Notes under the pieces: model-generated
What the model was told of the DNA's origin: nothing
What the model saw: the letters and a program-made list of their open reading frames with translations, nothing else
Databases searched by the model: none
Assembly (NCBI RefSeq): GCF_000478585.1
Contig: NZ_ARWI01000001.1
Location: 682,001-746,000, forward strand
Origin: Thiomicrorhabdus sp. Kp2
Lineage (GTDB): Bacteria; Pseudomonadota; Gammaproteobacteria; Thiomicrospirales; Thiomicrospiraceae
DNA: 64,000 bases
Direction: 5' to 3'
Translations under genes and position numbers: made by a program
Shown: in pieces, positions 8,801 through 15,824 of the stretch
Position numbering within the stretch: position 1 is the first letter of the stretch
How the letters are laid out: each line of letters starts with the position of its first letter

Positions 8801-9313
8801 CTATGAGCCCTGCTTTTTCTTGGTTTGGCGTTCTTTTTCCTGAAGCAGGGCATCGAGCTTTTTTAAATAGGCATTCTCCGCTCGACGGTATTCGAGTTCT
8901 TCTCGTAACTCTTCTAGGCTCATTTGTTCGGTTGGTTTAATGGTTTCTTGCTTTTGGTTTTTTTTCATTTTTCTACCCTGCTTTTTAGGCTGCAAGCCTG
9001 AAAGGCCGAACCGTTCGAATTGAGTGAGCCAAGTAGAAATCGTACCTGGAGAACTCATGTTATGGACAATACTGGTATAACTAATAGACCAGTTATTTTC
9101 ACGCATGTGTTTTAGGATACGATATTTGTCTTCAAAAGAGTATGGTGTGTTTCGTTTGATAAACGCATTTTGACCATGGAAACGATAGACTTGTGTCCAG
9201 TAACGGATATAGCGATCTGGAATACCGAGTCGCTTGGAAATGGACAGACTGGATTCATGAGAAAGGCATTGCTTAGCAATCGCCAGTTTAAATTCTCGAT
9301 TGTATTTGGACAT
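8801..9313 (-). CDS. IS3-family OrfA (DNA-binding helix-turn-helix protein)
   Basis: The 170-residue product recognises the IS ends. Two helix-turn-helix segments are visible: residues about 8-45 (AIAKQCLSHESSLSISKRLG) and about 60-105, ending in the IS150-type GLSGLQPKKQGR. A Glu/Leu-rich coiled coil (residues 130-160, LEELREELEYRRAENAYLKK) serves for multimerisation. The end overlaps the OrfB frame in the -1 phase, where A-rich codons could allow programmed frameshifting. Confidence 0.9.
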   Translation of the reverse strand: MSKYNREFKLAIAKQCLSHESSLSISKRLGIPDRYIRYWTQVYRFHGQNAFIKRNTPYSFEDKYRILKHMRENNWSISYTSIVHNMSSPGTISTWLTQFERFGLSGLQPKKQGRKMKKNQKQETIKPTEQMSLEELREELEYRRAENAYLKKLDALLQEKERQTKKKQGS

Positions 9314-9396
9314 GAAAAACCCCCAAAGTTGGTGTCCAACATTTGGGGGTCACTTCATTATGCAGGCCTTTTCTAAAAAAATAAAATGTCAAAAAA

Positions 9397-10812
9397 CTAC
9401 CAAGTCTTAACCACATCACCAATCTGTACTAAACCTTTTTTGGCGGTTAACTCTGCAATAGCAAACTTAGGCATGATTCGAGTAATCTTCAAAAATGCGC
9501 CTGGCACCTGATCAATACCCAGGTTCAAACCACTGAAACGAACAGGCCTTCCAGTTTTATGATAAACCGCTAAGTCATCACCGACTTTAGCACCTGAATT
9601 TGCATTAAGGTATATCACATACTCATTCTCTCGCACATCAATAATCTCACTTTCAAATGATTTACAATGCAGGTAATCAATTGTATCAGTGACCTCTTGT
9701 TCAAGCAGTGCGTGAAAAGCTTTGCCTGTATTGGTAGCAAAAAAACTATTCGTTCCGAAAGGTCGATCTCGGCCTACCGTAACCTCACCATTTACATCAA
9801 AACCACCACGAGATTGATGAACCAGCTCATTTTTCATCAAATCAACAATATACCAATCCGCTTCAATGTAACGACTTGTAGGCTTCACTTGCAAGTTATA
9901 GAACCTTTTTACGTCATTCATCATGCCGCCATCTTGGTGTGCAGACATAGAACGTAAAGCTGTTAGCAATAAATATTGAGCCCCCGTTTGGTTTCGAATA
10001 GATGTGATTAGCTCTGGATCTAAGTTTGGAGCAACTTGAACATTTGGCTGAAGATCCACCGCCTGCTTTAATAAGGTGTGATTTTTATACCCTTGATTAC
10101 GAATTCTTCTCTCCAATTCAAGCTGGTAACCGTTTAATAAATTTGAGATATCATTGGCTTGACTTGCATGTGGAAACACAACAGGCGCAACCGCTAATCG
10201 CGTTTGATATTGATTGCCAGGTAAATTAGTACAAACACCACGCTCTTCGGTTAAACATACACGCATCGTAACTTCATAATTTAAAGGTTCTGTTTTAGTT
10301 TTGCCATACATGTCATTTGGGTCTTCATACCCCTCTTTAAGTACATCAAAACTTTTGACTTTACTGTTTGAGATAAAACGACTGCTATCTAATTTTAGCT
10401 GGTAAGACTCAACCGACTGATCCGTTTTAACAACGACATTATTTTTTAAACTCGCCTGTTGCAAAGCATCTCTAACCGCCATTTTCCTGGCAAACGCTTT
10501 ACTTACATCTTTAGTGCTGGCTGAGCCTTTTACAACAACACATTGCTCTTGATTTTGTTGATTTTGTAAAAGCCCGTTATTGCTTTGGTTGTGTTTACCA
10601 TTATTGCCTGACAAAGCATCAGAAGAAGGATTCTGGATATGACCTTCAGCTTCTTTTTCAACGCCATAATCTACAGCGCATTTTTGCTCTGGTCGATTGG
10701 GGTTTTCAATACACTCATCCTCATATTTTTGGTTGGCTTGTGCCATATTGACACCACCCCAAAATAATAAAGACAAAACCACTGCTCTTGCTATTTCTTT
10801 ATACATTTGCAA
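9397..10812 (-). CDS. flgT: Flagellar assembly protein FlgT (H-ring component)
   Basis: The 471-residue periplasmic protein has a signal peptide (cleavage after AQA, about residue 26). A Gln/Asn-rich insert at about residues 30-88 is not part of the usual FlgT. An N-terminal domain follows (VKGSASTKDVSKAFARKMAVRDALQQAS, seen as AFARKMAVRDALQQAS), then a middle domain (RLAVAPVVFPHASQ...) and a C-terminal SH3-like domain (NANSGAKVGDDLAVYHKTGR). In Vibrio FlgT builds the H ring outside the LP ring and supports sodium-driven stators. It lies 4 bp after cheV. Its terminator is interrupted by the IS element. The assignment rests on domain pattern and neighbourhood. Confidence 0.82.
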   Translation of the reverse strand: MQMYKEIARAVVLSLLFWGGVNMAQANQKYEDECIENPNRPEQKCAVDYGVEKEAEGHIQNPSSDALSGNNGKHNQSNNGLLQNQQNQEQCVVVKGSASTKDVSKAFARKMAVRDALQQASLKNNVVVKTDQSVESYQLKLDSSRFISNSKVKSFDVLKEGYEDPNDMYGKTKTEPLNYEVTMRVCLTEERGVCTNLPGNQYQTRLAVAPVVFPHASQANDISNLLNGYQLELERRIRNQGYKNHTLLKQAVDLQPNVQVAPNLDPELITSIRNQTGAQYLLLTALRSMSAHQDGGMMNDVKRFYNLQVKPTSRYIEADWYIVDLMKNELVHQSRGGFDVNGEVTVGRDRPFGTNSFFATNTGKAFHALLEQEVTDTIDYLHCKSFESEIIDVRENEYVIYLNANSGAKVGDDLAVYHKTGRPVRFSGLNLGIDQVPGAFLKITRIMPKFAIAELTAKKGLVQIGDVVKTW

Positions 10813-10816
10813 CTCT

Positions 10817-11788
10817 CTAGGCCTGGTGTTGCTTAACTTGATTCACTTCATCAATTCGATTAACAATCGTCGTAGCTAACTCATCAGAATGCCACTTAGA
10901 CAAGAAGACATTTGCACCCACTTTATCGGTTAGGCTTTCATTAAAACCACCACTTAATGACGAGTTTAAAACCACAAACAAGTCTTTTAAACGATCGTCT
11001 TTACGAATACTGGTTGTTAAGGTATAGCCGTCCATTTCTGGCATTTCAATATCTGAGATTACCATTAATACACGATCACTTACCCTAGGTGAGATTCCTT
11101 TATCCGCTTCATCTGCCCATTTTTGCAAAAACTCTAGGGCTAATTTCCCGTTATTGAGAATCTTATGAGCGATCCCCATTTTATCTAAAATATTTTTTAA
11201 CTGAGTGCGTGCAACAGTAGAATCATCCGCCCCTAAAACAAAATAATCTTGGTTCTTGGTTTTACTAATATGTTTTGAAATAAATTCATCTGACATCTCA
11301 GTGGCTACGCCTGAAACCTCGGCCAAAACTTTTTCAACATCTACGATTTGTACAATCTGATTTTGTGCTCGAGTAATACCTGTTAAATAATTCACATTTT
11401 GCAAACTATCTGGCGGTGCCAAAATATCTTCCCAACGCAAGTGCACAATACGGTCAACATCCTCAACTAAAAACCCCTGAATTGAGCTATTAAATTCCGT
11501 CACAATCGTTAAGCTATCTGAATATTTTTCTGGATTGACTGGCTCCAAATCCAAGGCCATCGCCAAATCAATCATCGGCATCGTCTGACCACGAATATCA
11601 GCCACACCAACCACACGAGAATCGGCCTTAGGTACTGAAGATATTTCAGGTGTACGAATTACTTCCCGTACTTTGAACACATTAATACCAAACAGTTGCT
11701 TTCCTTTAATCGTGAAAAGAAGTAATTCCATTCGGTTCATACCTGCCAAGGATGTTCTTTGATCAACCCCTTTTAAAAAGCTCGACAT
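10817..11788 (-). CDS. cheV: Chemotaxis coupling protein CheV (CheW-receiver fusion)
   Basis: The 323-residue protein joins a CheW-like coupling domain (about residues 18-160, with VFKVREVIRTPEISSVP and GVADIRGQTMPMIDL) to a response-regulator receiver domain (about 182-310). Receiver residues are in place: acidic pocket D188/D189, phosphoacceptor D246 (VISDIEMPEMDG), S276/S277 and K298. CheV couples receptors to CheA and is itself phosphorylated. In Vibrio it lies next to flgA-M-N, as here. The TAG stop sits inside a degenerate copy of the dispersed palindrome (CTAGGCCTGGT, 10817-10827). Confidence 0.95.
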   Translation of the reverse strand: MSSFLKGVDQRTSLAGMNRMELLLFTIKGKQLFGINVFKVREVIRTPEISSVPKADSRVVGVADIRGQTMPMIDLAMALDLEPVNPEKYSDSLTIVTEFNSSIQGFLVEDVDRIVHLRWEDILAPPDSLQNVNYLTGITRAQNQIVQIVDVEKVLAEVSGVATEMSDEFISKHISKTKNQDYFVLGADDSTVARTQLKNILDKMGIAHKILNNGKLALEFLQKWADEADKGISPRVSDRVLMVISDIEMPEMDGYTLTTSIRKDDRLKDLFVVLNSSLSGGFNESLTDKVGANVFLSKWHSDELATTIVNRIDEVNQVKQHQA

Positions 11789-12013
11789 GTTAACGCCACC
11801 TTATTCCATTAAATCGATATTTATTATTATTCACGAGTATAACGTAAATCTTTTTGTAATCTGTAGTTCAAATTAAAGAACTATTACCTTTTCGCAAAAG
11901 TAATTTATCAACTAAAAGCGACTAATCCACAAAGTTTTTTTTGATATTCTTGCAAAAAACAACCTAACTGGGATGGCTTTCAAACAACACATTACTCATG
12001 TTAGACTGACGCC

Positions 12014-12763
12014 ATGAAACATATCAAACAATTCGTTATCCTATCGTTATCACTCTGTTTACTGTTGCCATTTTCTAGCACCTATGGAAACGAAGAGCAG
12101 AGTGTAATCACACCTCAAAACAAGAGTAACACGACCGCCTATCAACCATTGGATGAGATCCATCAATTAGTCACAAATCATGTTAAGCAAAAAATTGACC
12201 AAAAAATTTTTGACGCTTCAATACAGCTTCGAAAACTCACCCCAGAGTTAAAGATTCCGCTGTGTACATCAAACCTAGAACTGCTTGATAAAGACTTAAG
12301 CAATATCGCTGGAAGAATGACTATCAGTGTTTTTTGCCGACAACCCAAATGGCGCGTATTTGTGCCTGTTACGGTAGAAGGAAAACAACCTGTTGTTATG
12401 ACAACTCATGGAATACTAAAAAGAGCCGTTATAAAAGAGGGAGACGTTAAGCAAGTACTGCTTAATTATAAAAGAATCCCTTCAGGAGGAATGGTTGATG
12501 CTTCTAAAGTCATTGGCATGAGAACGAAAAAAGCCATTGCACCCAATACCGTTATTAAGGTACGAGACTTACAGCCTCCCTACTGGGTATTTAAAAATAA
12601 ACAAGTCAATATCATCACACGAATTGGTGGGATAGAAGTTAAGACGCGTGGTACAGCATTAGAGAGTGCCGTGGCCGATGAACAAGTACCTATTAGAAAC
12701 AATACTTCAGAAAAAATCATTAAAGGCATCGTTATTGCTCCAAACACGGTATTGGTTCCATAA
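12014..12763 (+). CDS. flgA: P-ring assembly chaperone FlgA
   Basis: The 249-residue periplasmic chaperone is needed to polymerise FlgI into the P ring. A signal peptide of about 25 residues is followed by an N-terminal domain. The C-terminal SAF-like domain starts near residue 125 (GILKRAVIKEGDV, then SKVIGMRTKKAIAPNTVIKVRDL, and the ending NNTSEKIIKGIVIAPNTVLV). It is transcribed away from cheV across a 225-bp gap and heads flgA-flgM-flgN. No sigma-54 site with correct spacing was found in that gap. Confidence 0.94.
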   Translation: MKHIKQFVILSLSLCLLLPFSSTYGNEEQSVITPQNKSNTTAYQPLDEIHQLVTNHVKQKIDQKIFDASIQLRKLTPELKIPLCTSNLELLDKDLSNIAGRMTISVFCRQPKWRVFVPVTVEGKQPVVMTTHGILKRAVIKEGDVKQVLLNYKRIPSGGMVDASKVIGMRTKKAIAPNTVIKVRDLQPPYWVFKNKQVNIITRIGGIEVKTRGTALESAVADEQVPIRNNTSEKIIKGIVIAPNTVLVP

Positions 12764-12792
12764 TAAAAAAAGAAAAAAATAGTCTTTTTTTC

Positions 12793-12818
12793 TAAAGCTT
12801 TCAATTATTTGCCGATAC
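12793..12818 (+). promoter_or_regulatory. Sigma-28-like (FliA) promoter for flgM-flgN
   Basis: TAAAGCTT (12793-12800), a 10-base spacer, then GCCGATAC (12811-12818) closely resembles the FliA consensus (TAAAGTTT, N11, GCCGATAA); the spacer is one base short. It lies 66 bp before the chosen flgM start, and FliA control of flgM is known in enterics and Vibrio. Confidence 0.65.
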
Positions 12819-12883
12819 AAATTGTAGAAAGAATAAATAATGCTGTTAAAATAACAGCTAATACCAGGTGTGAGGCCAGAAAA

Positions 12884-13189
12884 ATGGATATTAAAAACTT
12901 AACAACTAATGTCGCTGCAAACCGTAACAATGACTCGGTAAAACAGTCTATTGCAGATTTGGGCGAAAACAATAAACATGCTTCAAGCATGGCGACAGAC
13001 AAAGTTACTTTAACAGGTGTTTTATCTCAGGTTATGGATTTAGAGAATCAGTCTAAAAACGTGAATATTGATAACTCTGAAAAAATTGCCGCCCTTAAAG
13101 CTTCTATTCAAGATGGTTCGTATCAAGTTAATACCCAAAAAATTGCAGAAAAGCTCATTCAAACAGAAGCCCTATTTGCAAAGGCTTAA
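12884..13189 (+). CDS. flgM: Anti-sigma-28 factor FlgM
   Basis: FlgM binds and inhibits FliA until the hook is complete and FlgM is exported. The 101-residue protein starts MDIKNLTTNVAANRN and ends in the FlgM binding region (KIAALKASIQDGSYQVNTQK, IAEKLIQTEALFAKA). The ATG at 12884 was chosen over an upstream one at 12809 because it has GAGG eight bases before it, and because the upstream codon overlaps the -10 of the sigma-28-like promoter. It is followed by flgN nine bases later. Confidence 0.92.
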   Translation: MDIKNLTTNVAANRNNDSVKQSIADLGENNKHASSMATDKVTLTGVLSQVMDLENQSKNVNIDNSEKIAALKASIQDGSYQVNTQKIAEKLIQTEALFAKA

Positions 13190-13198
13190 TTTTAGATT

Positions 13199-13687
13199 AT
13201 GACAAATAAAACAAGTGAACTACATTCAAAACAATTTACCTCACACATTGAAGAATTACTTCACTTGTTAGAAGAATTTTCTAATATTCTTGACTCTGAA
13301 TCGGATTGTATAAAAAAAAACCAACCCGAAAAACTGTTAGAAGTAGCCGCAATCAAAAGTGATATTGCAAATCAATTAAACATATCAACAAAATCGATTG
13401 AAATCATTTTAAAGCCACTCAACCTAAACATTACTACTCTTAGCCAGAGTAATGAATTTAAAGCTTTAGATCAAAGCGTACAGTCAAACCTGAAGACCTT
13501 AGTTCCTAAAATAGCAGCCTGCCAAGATAAAAACCTAGCCAATGGTATGTCTATACAAATTTTAAGCAATATCAATCAACACACTTTAGATTTAATATCA
13601 GGCAAACAACAAGACGTTAAATTATACGGTTCAAGCGGCGAAAAAACCCGTACAGGCAATAAACAAAGCAACCTTGGCAAGGCTTAA
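13199..13687 (+). CDS. flgN: Flagellar export chaperone FlgN
   Basis: The 162-residue, largely helical protein is placed directly after flgM, where FlgN is encoded in most gammaproteobacteria. FlgN keeps the hook-filament junction proteins FlgK and FlgL ready for export. The N-terminal helix (HIEELLHLLEEFSNILDSES) and the following segment EKLLEVAAIKSDIANQLN fit the FlgN family, and the polar tail (KTRTGNKQSNLGKA) is family-like. Sequence conservation in this family is weak, so position carries much of the evidence. Confidence 0.85.
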   Translation: MTNKTSELHSKQFTSHIEELLHLLEEFSNILDSESDCIKKNQPEKLLEVAAIKSDIANQLNISTKSIEIILKPLNLNITTLSQSNEFKALDQSVQSNLKTLVPKIAACQDKNLANGMSIQILSNINQHTLDLISGKQQDVKLYGSSGEKTRTGNKQSNLGKA

Positions 13688-13846
13688 CCTAGCAAGATTC
13701 CTTCTCTTTTTCTTCCTTCTACAACCATTTTTCTTATCATCCTATTATCTGGCTTATTTAGTGCTTATACGTTTAGATAATTATTTCAAATAGCAAAGAG
13801 TTTACAAACCCTAGGGCTTTTTGTAATAAACTATCGCAATAAATTC

Positions 13847-13866
13847 TGAGTAATAGAAATTACTCA
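13847..13866. promoter_or_regulatory. Palindrome before the PilZ gene
   Basis: TGAGTAAT-4 bases-ATTACTCA has perfect eight-base arms. It lies 36 bp before the start of the PilZ-like gene, so it may be an operator or a leader hairpin. No regulator could be assigned. Confidence 0.4.
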
Positions 13867-13901
13867 ATTCACAGCCTTTGATAAGATTAGAGAGATACCT
13901 T

Positions 13902-14492
13902 ATGCGTAAAGACCAACGTTCATACTATCGAATTGACGTCATCATGCCTTGTAGTTACCGTATTTTAACGCTCCAAGAAGCTGAACAAACCCTACTACCT
14001 ACATCACCAGATTCTAAATACATTGAAGAGTATTTTATGGAGAATCTTACACAACTTGACGAACAGATTAATGAGGTCATCTCTCACATTAATCAAAAAA
14101 GTTCTTTACTCGCTACCGCACTGACAGCGATGAACAGTAAAATAAACTTTATGTTACAAACCATTGATGAGAAGCAACTTGCTAGAGCAATTCCCCAGCG
14201 CTTAGTAAACTTAAGCGGAAGCGGCATTGCCATAGACATTGAAGAAGAGGTTCAAATGACCGATAAGATTGACCTCTTAATCAAACCACTGGCCAATGAG
14301 TCCCCGATTTTAGTTCGCTGTGATATTGTGAATATTAGCCCTCTTACAGACGGTTCACCTGGTTCGACTATTTCACTGTCGTACCAAGCACTTGCTGAAG
14401 ATGATCGACGAAAACTGGTTTACTTTATACAAGCAAAAGAAATTGAATTTGCCCAAAAGAAACGCCAACAAGAACAAAAAACAAGATCGTAA
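13902..14492 (+). CDS. Atypical PilZ-domain protein (tPilZ-like)
   Basis: The 196-residue soluble protein shows PilZ elements: an N-terminal RKDQRSYYR run containing RxxxR, and NLSGSG at residues 103-108 matching the (D/N)xSxxG motif. Between them lies a helical insert of about 60 residues with heptad-like spacing (EYFMENLTQLDEQINEVISH region), which normal PilZ domains lack. This resembles the tetrameric tPilZ group. It is therefore probably a c-di-GMP receptor or a derived non-binder acting on motility. The ATG at 13902 is preferred over a TTG 24 bases earlier because AGAGAGA precedes it. It follows flgN and ends in a strong terminator. Confidence 0.72.
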   Translation: MRKDQRSYYRIDVIMPCSYRILTLQEAEQTLLPTSPDSKYIEEYFMENLTQLDEQINEVISHINQKSSLLATALTAMNSKINFMLQTIDEKQLARAIPQRLVNLSGSGIAIDIEEEVQMTDKIDLLIKPLANESPILVRCDIVNISPLTDGSPGSTISLSYQALAEDDRRKLVYFIQAKEIEFAQKKRQQEQKTRS

Positions 14493-14524
14493 ACACTCCA
14501 CAAGTTTATAAATTTTTATAAAAC

Positions 14525-14559
14525 AAAAAAGCCCTGTTAATAACTAACAGGGCTTTTTG
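14525..14559. terminator. Bidirectional terminator between PilZ gene and the 94-residue protein gene
   Basis: GCCCTGTTA (14531-14539) pairs with TAACAGGGC (14545-14553), with six A residues before and five T residues after. It can stop transcripts from both converging genes. Confidence 0.92.
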
Positions 14560-14607
14560 TTTTTTGAGTAAAAACTAAGTTAAGTAGCTTAGATATCAGT
14601 AAGCCAG

Positions 14608-14892
14608 CTAGGGAAAAGCGTAGCGTTTGTCCGCTCTTTCCACTTTCTTATCTGAGTTCTCATCTTTTAATAGTTTAGATAATTTTTTTTCTATAGCGCT
14701 GATTTTTGCCAAACCTTTATCAACCCTAGCCGAACTTTCTTGCTGGGATTTTTCTGAAGTTTTTATCGCCTTTTCTTGCTTGGCAACCTTGCTCTCTAAA
14801 ATTCGAACACGCGTACTGATACTTGCCGCATCAGCAACACTTTGCCACATAAACAATGAAAGAATCATCACAACAAATATTGGTTTAATCAT
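14608..14892 (-). CDS. Small secreted coiled-coil protein, function unknown
   Basis: The 94-residue protein has a signal peptide (MIKPIFVVMILSLFMWQSVADA, cleavage probably after ADA or DAA). An uninterrupted heptad-rich helix follows (RVRILESKVAKQEKAIKTSE through KISAIEKKLSKLLK), then a charged tail ending KRYAFP. No lipobox cysteine is present. It lies directly downstream of flgP and is probably in the same transcription unit, suggesting a periplasmic role in motility. The family was not recognised. It resembles a Lpp-type helical spacer only in shape. Confidence 0.6.
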   Translation of the reverse strand: MIKPIFVVMILSLFMWQSVADAASISTRVRILESKVAKQEKAIKTSEKSQQESSARVDKGLAKISAIEKKLSKLLKDENSDKKVERADKRYAFP

Positions 14893-14945
14893 AACTTACC
14901 GTTCCCTACTTATCACACCGTTCATATCATTATCACCAAACAAAG

Positions 14946-14961
14946 ATACCAGGCCTGGTAA
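14946..14961. repeat. Dispersed palindrome copy 3 (one base from perfect)
   Basis: ATACCAGGCCTGGTAA; the inner 14 bp are perfectly palindromic. It lies between flgP and the small coiled-coil gene. Confidence 0.9.
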
Positions 14962-14963
14962 GT

Positions 14964-15485
14964 TTAATAAGTACTTACTTTGTAAGCCGTTTCTGGATCA
15001 ACAGCTTCATTTTTGGACGCACTGTATACAAAAGCTTCTTCAAAAAATCTTTTGTCCACATACACTTCCAACACCGTTTCATAGTTTTGATCAGCCATTG
15101 GAGTAACACTTACCACTCTAGCCCCTCTTACCACTGCATTTACACGCGCTCTAAAGCTGTCATTTTTTGCCGTTAAGGTAGATACCGAAGTATTACTGTC
15201 AATTTTGATACCATACAACTGTTCTGCCAAAGCTCTGTAGGCATCCAATTTTGACGAACGAATTGCCATCAACCTTCTTTGTCCTTGTGTGTAAGCCGCA
15301 TAGGTACTTTCAGCCCCATAACCGATACCTGTAATTTTTAATAATTCAGGTTTTTGCTCTGGTGCTGGTGCAACGACATTTGCAGTTTGCGCTGGAACTA
15401 CTGTTACTGTTTTAGGGTGATGAACACAACCTGACAATGCCAAGCTAGTCGTCATTCCAGCTATTAATAATGTATGTTTTTTCAT
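14964..15485 (-). CDS. flgP: Flagellar outer-membrane lipoprotein FlgP
   Basis: The 173-residue lipoprotein (lipobox LSGC, cysteine near residue 20) belongs to the FlgP/LPP20 family. It carries the conserved stretch SSKLDAYRALAEQLYGIKID, then NDSFRARVNAVVRGARVVSV and the YETVLEVYVDK strand. FlgP forms part of the outer-membrane basal disk in Vibrio and Campylobacter and is needed for motility. Its usual partner FlgO is not seen next to it. A Pro/Ala/Gln-rich linker (residues about 30-45) separates the lipid anchor from the domain. Confidence 0.85.
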   Translation of the reverse strand: MKKHTLLIAGMTTSLALSGCVHHPKTVTVVPAQTANVVAPAPEQKPELLKITGIGYGAESTYAAYTQGQRRLMAIRSSKLDAYRALAEQLYGIKIDSNTSVSTLTAKNDSFRARVNAVVRGARVVSVTPMADQNYETVLEVYVDKRFFEEAFVYSASKNEAVDPETAYKVSTY

Positions 15486-15559
15486 GGTTTATACTCCACT
15501 TTTACTCAAATATTTACTCAAAAAATGTTTTACTTTTTTACTCAAAATAATAATACAAG

Positions 15560-15808
15560 CTATTCACATGGCTTAGATGAACCAGAACAATCTAAATGAT
15601 GAATATCGTAATATTGTCCAAACTCATAACTTTTTTCAATCTGTTTAGTGGAATAGTAGTCTGGTTTTTTTATGGTATTCACCTCTACTAAACCGACATT
15701 TTTTCCTAATTGAACTGTTTGGCTTTTAATATCTTTCAAAAAGCCATTACTACTGCATGCGGTTAATAAAAACGTAGATAACACACCGATTACCCCTATC
15801 ATTTTCAT
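15560..15808 (-). CDS. Small lipoprotein, function unknown
   Basis: The 82-residue protein starts with a short signal ending in the lipobox LTAC (cysteine near residue 18), so it should be a membrane-anchored lipoprotein. The mature part of about 64 residues is polar, with a late cysteine pair (HHLDCSGSSKPCE) that could form a disulfide. It lies between flgP and the 372-residue acidic protein, all on the minus strand, suggesting co-transcription with motility genes. It is not recognisable as FlgO. Function cannot be assigned. Confidence 0.6.
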   Translation of the reverse strand: MKMIGVIGVLSTFLLTACSSNGFLKDIKSQTVQLGKNVGLVEVNTIKKPDYYSTKQIEKSYEFGQYYDIHHLDCSGSSKPCE

Positions 15809-15824
15809 TGAAACCCCCTACATC

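Larger units (their letters stand above)
7934..9357 (-). mobile_element. IS3-family insertion sequence (IS150-like), apparently intact
   Basis: The 1,424-bp element is bounded by imperfect terminal inverted repeats of about 24 bp. Both begin TGAAGTGACCCC and share GTTGGAC further in; the element starts with TG and ends with CA, as IS3-family elements do. A 3-bp target duplication TTA flanks it (7931-7933 and 9358-9360). Two overlapping-phase reading frames encode OrfA and the DDE transposase OrfB. It inserted into the loop of the flgT terminator. Confidence 0.93.

Noticed and set aside
11789-12013. Sigma-54 promoters for cheV or flgA
   Set aside because: No GG-N10-GC arrangement was found in either direction.
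12809-12883. Longer N terminus for FlgM starting at 12809
   Set aside because: It overlaps the -10 of the sigma-28-like promoter and has no ribosome-binding site; the residues do not resemble FlgM.
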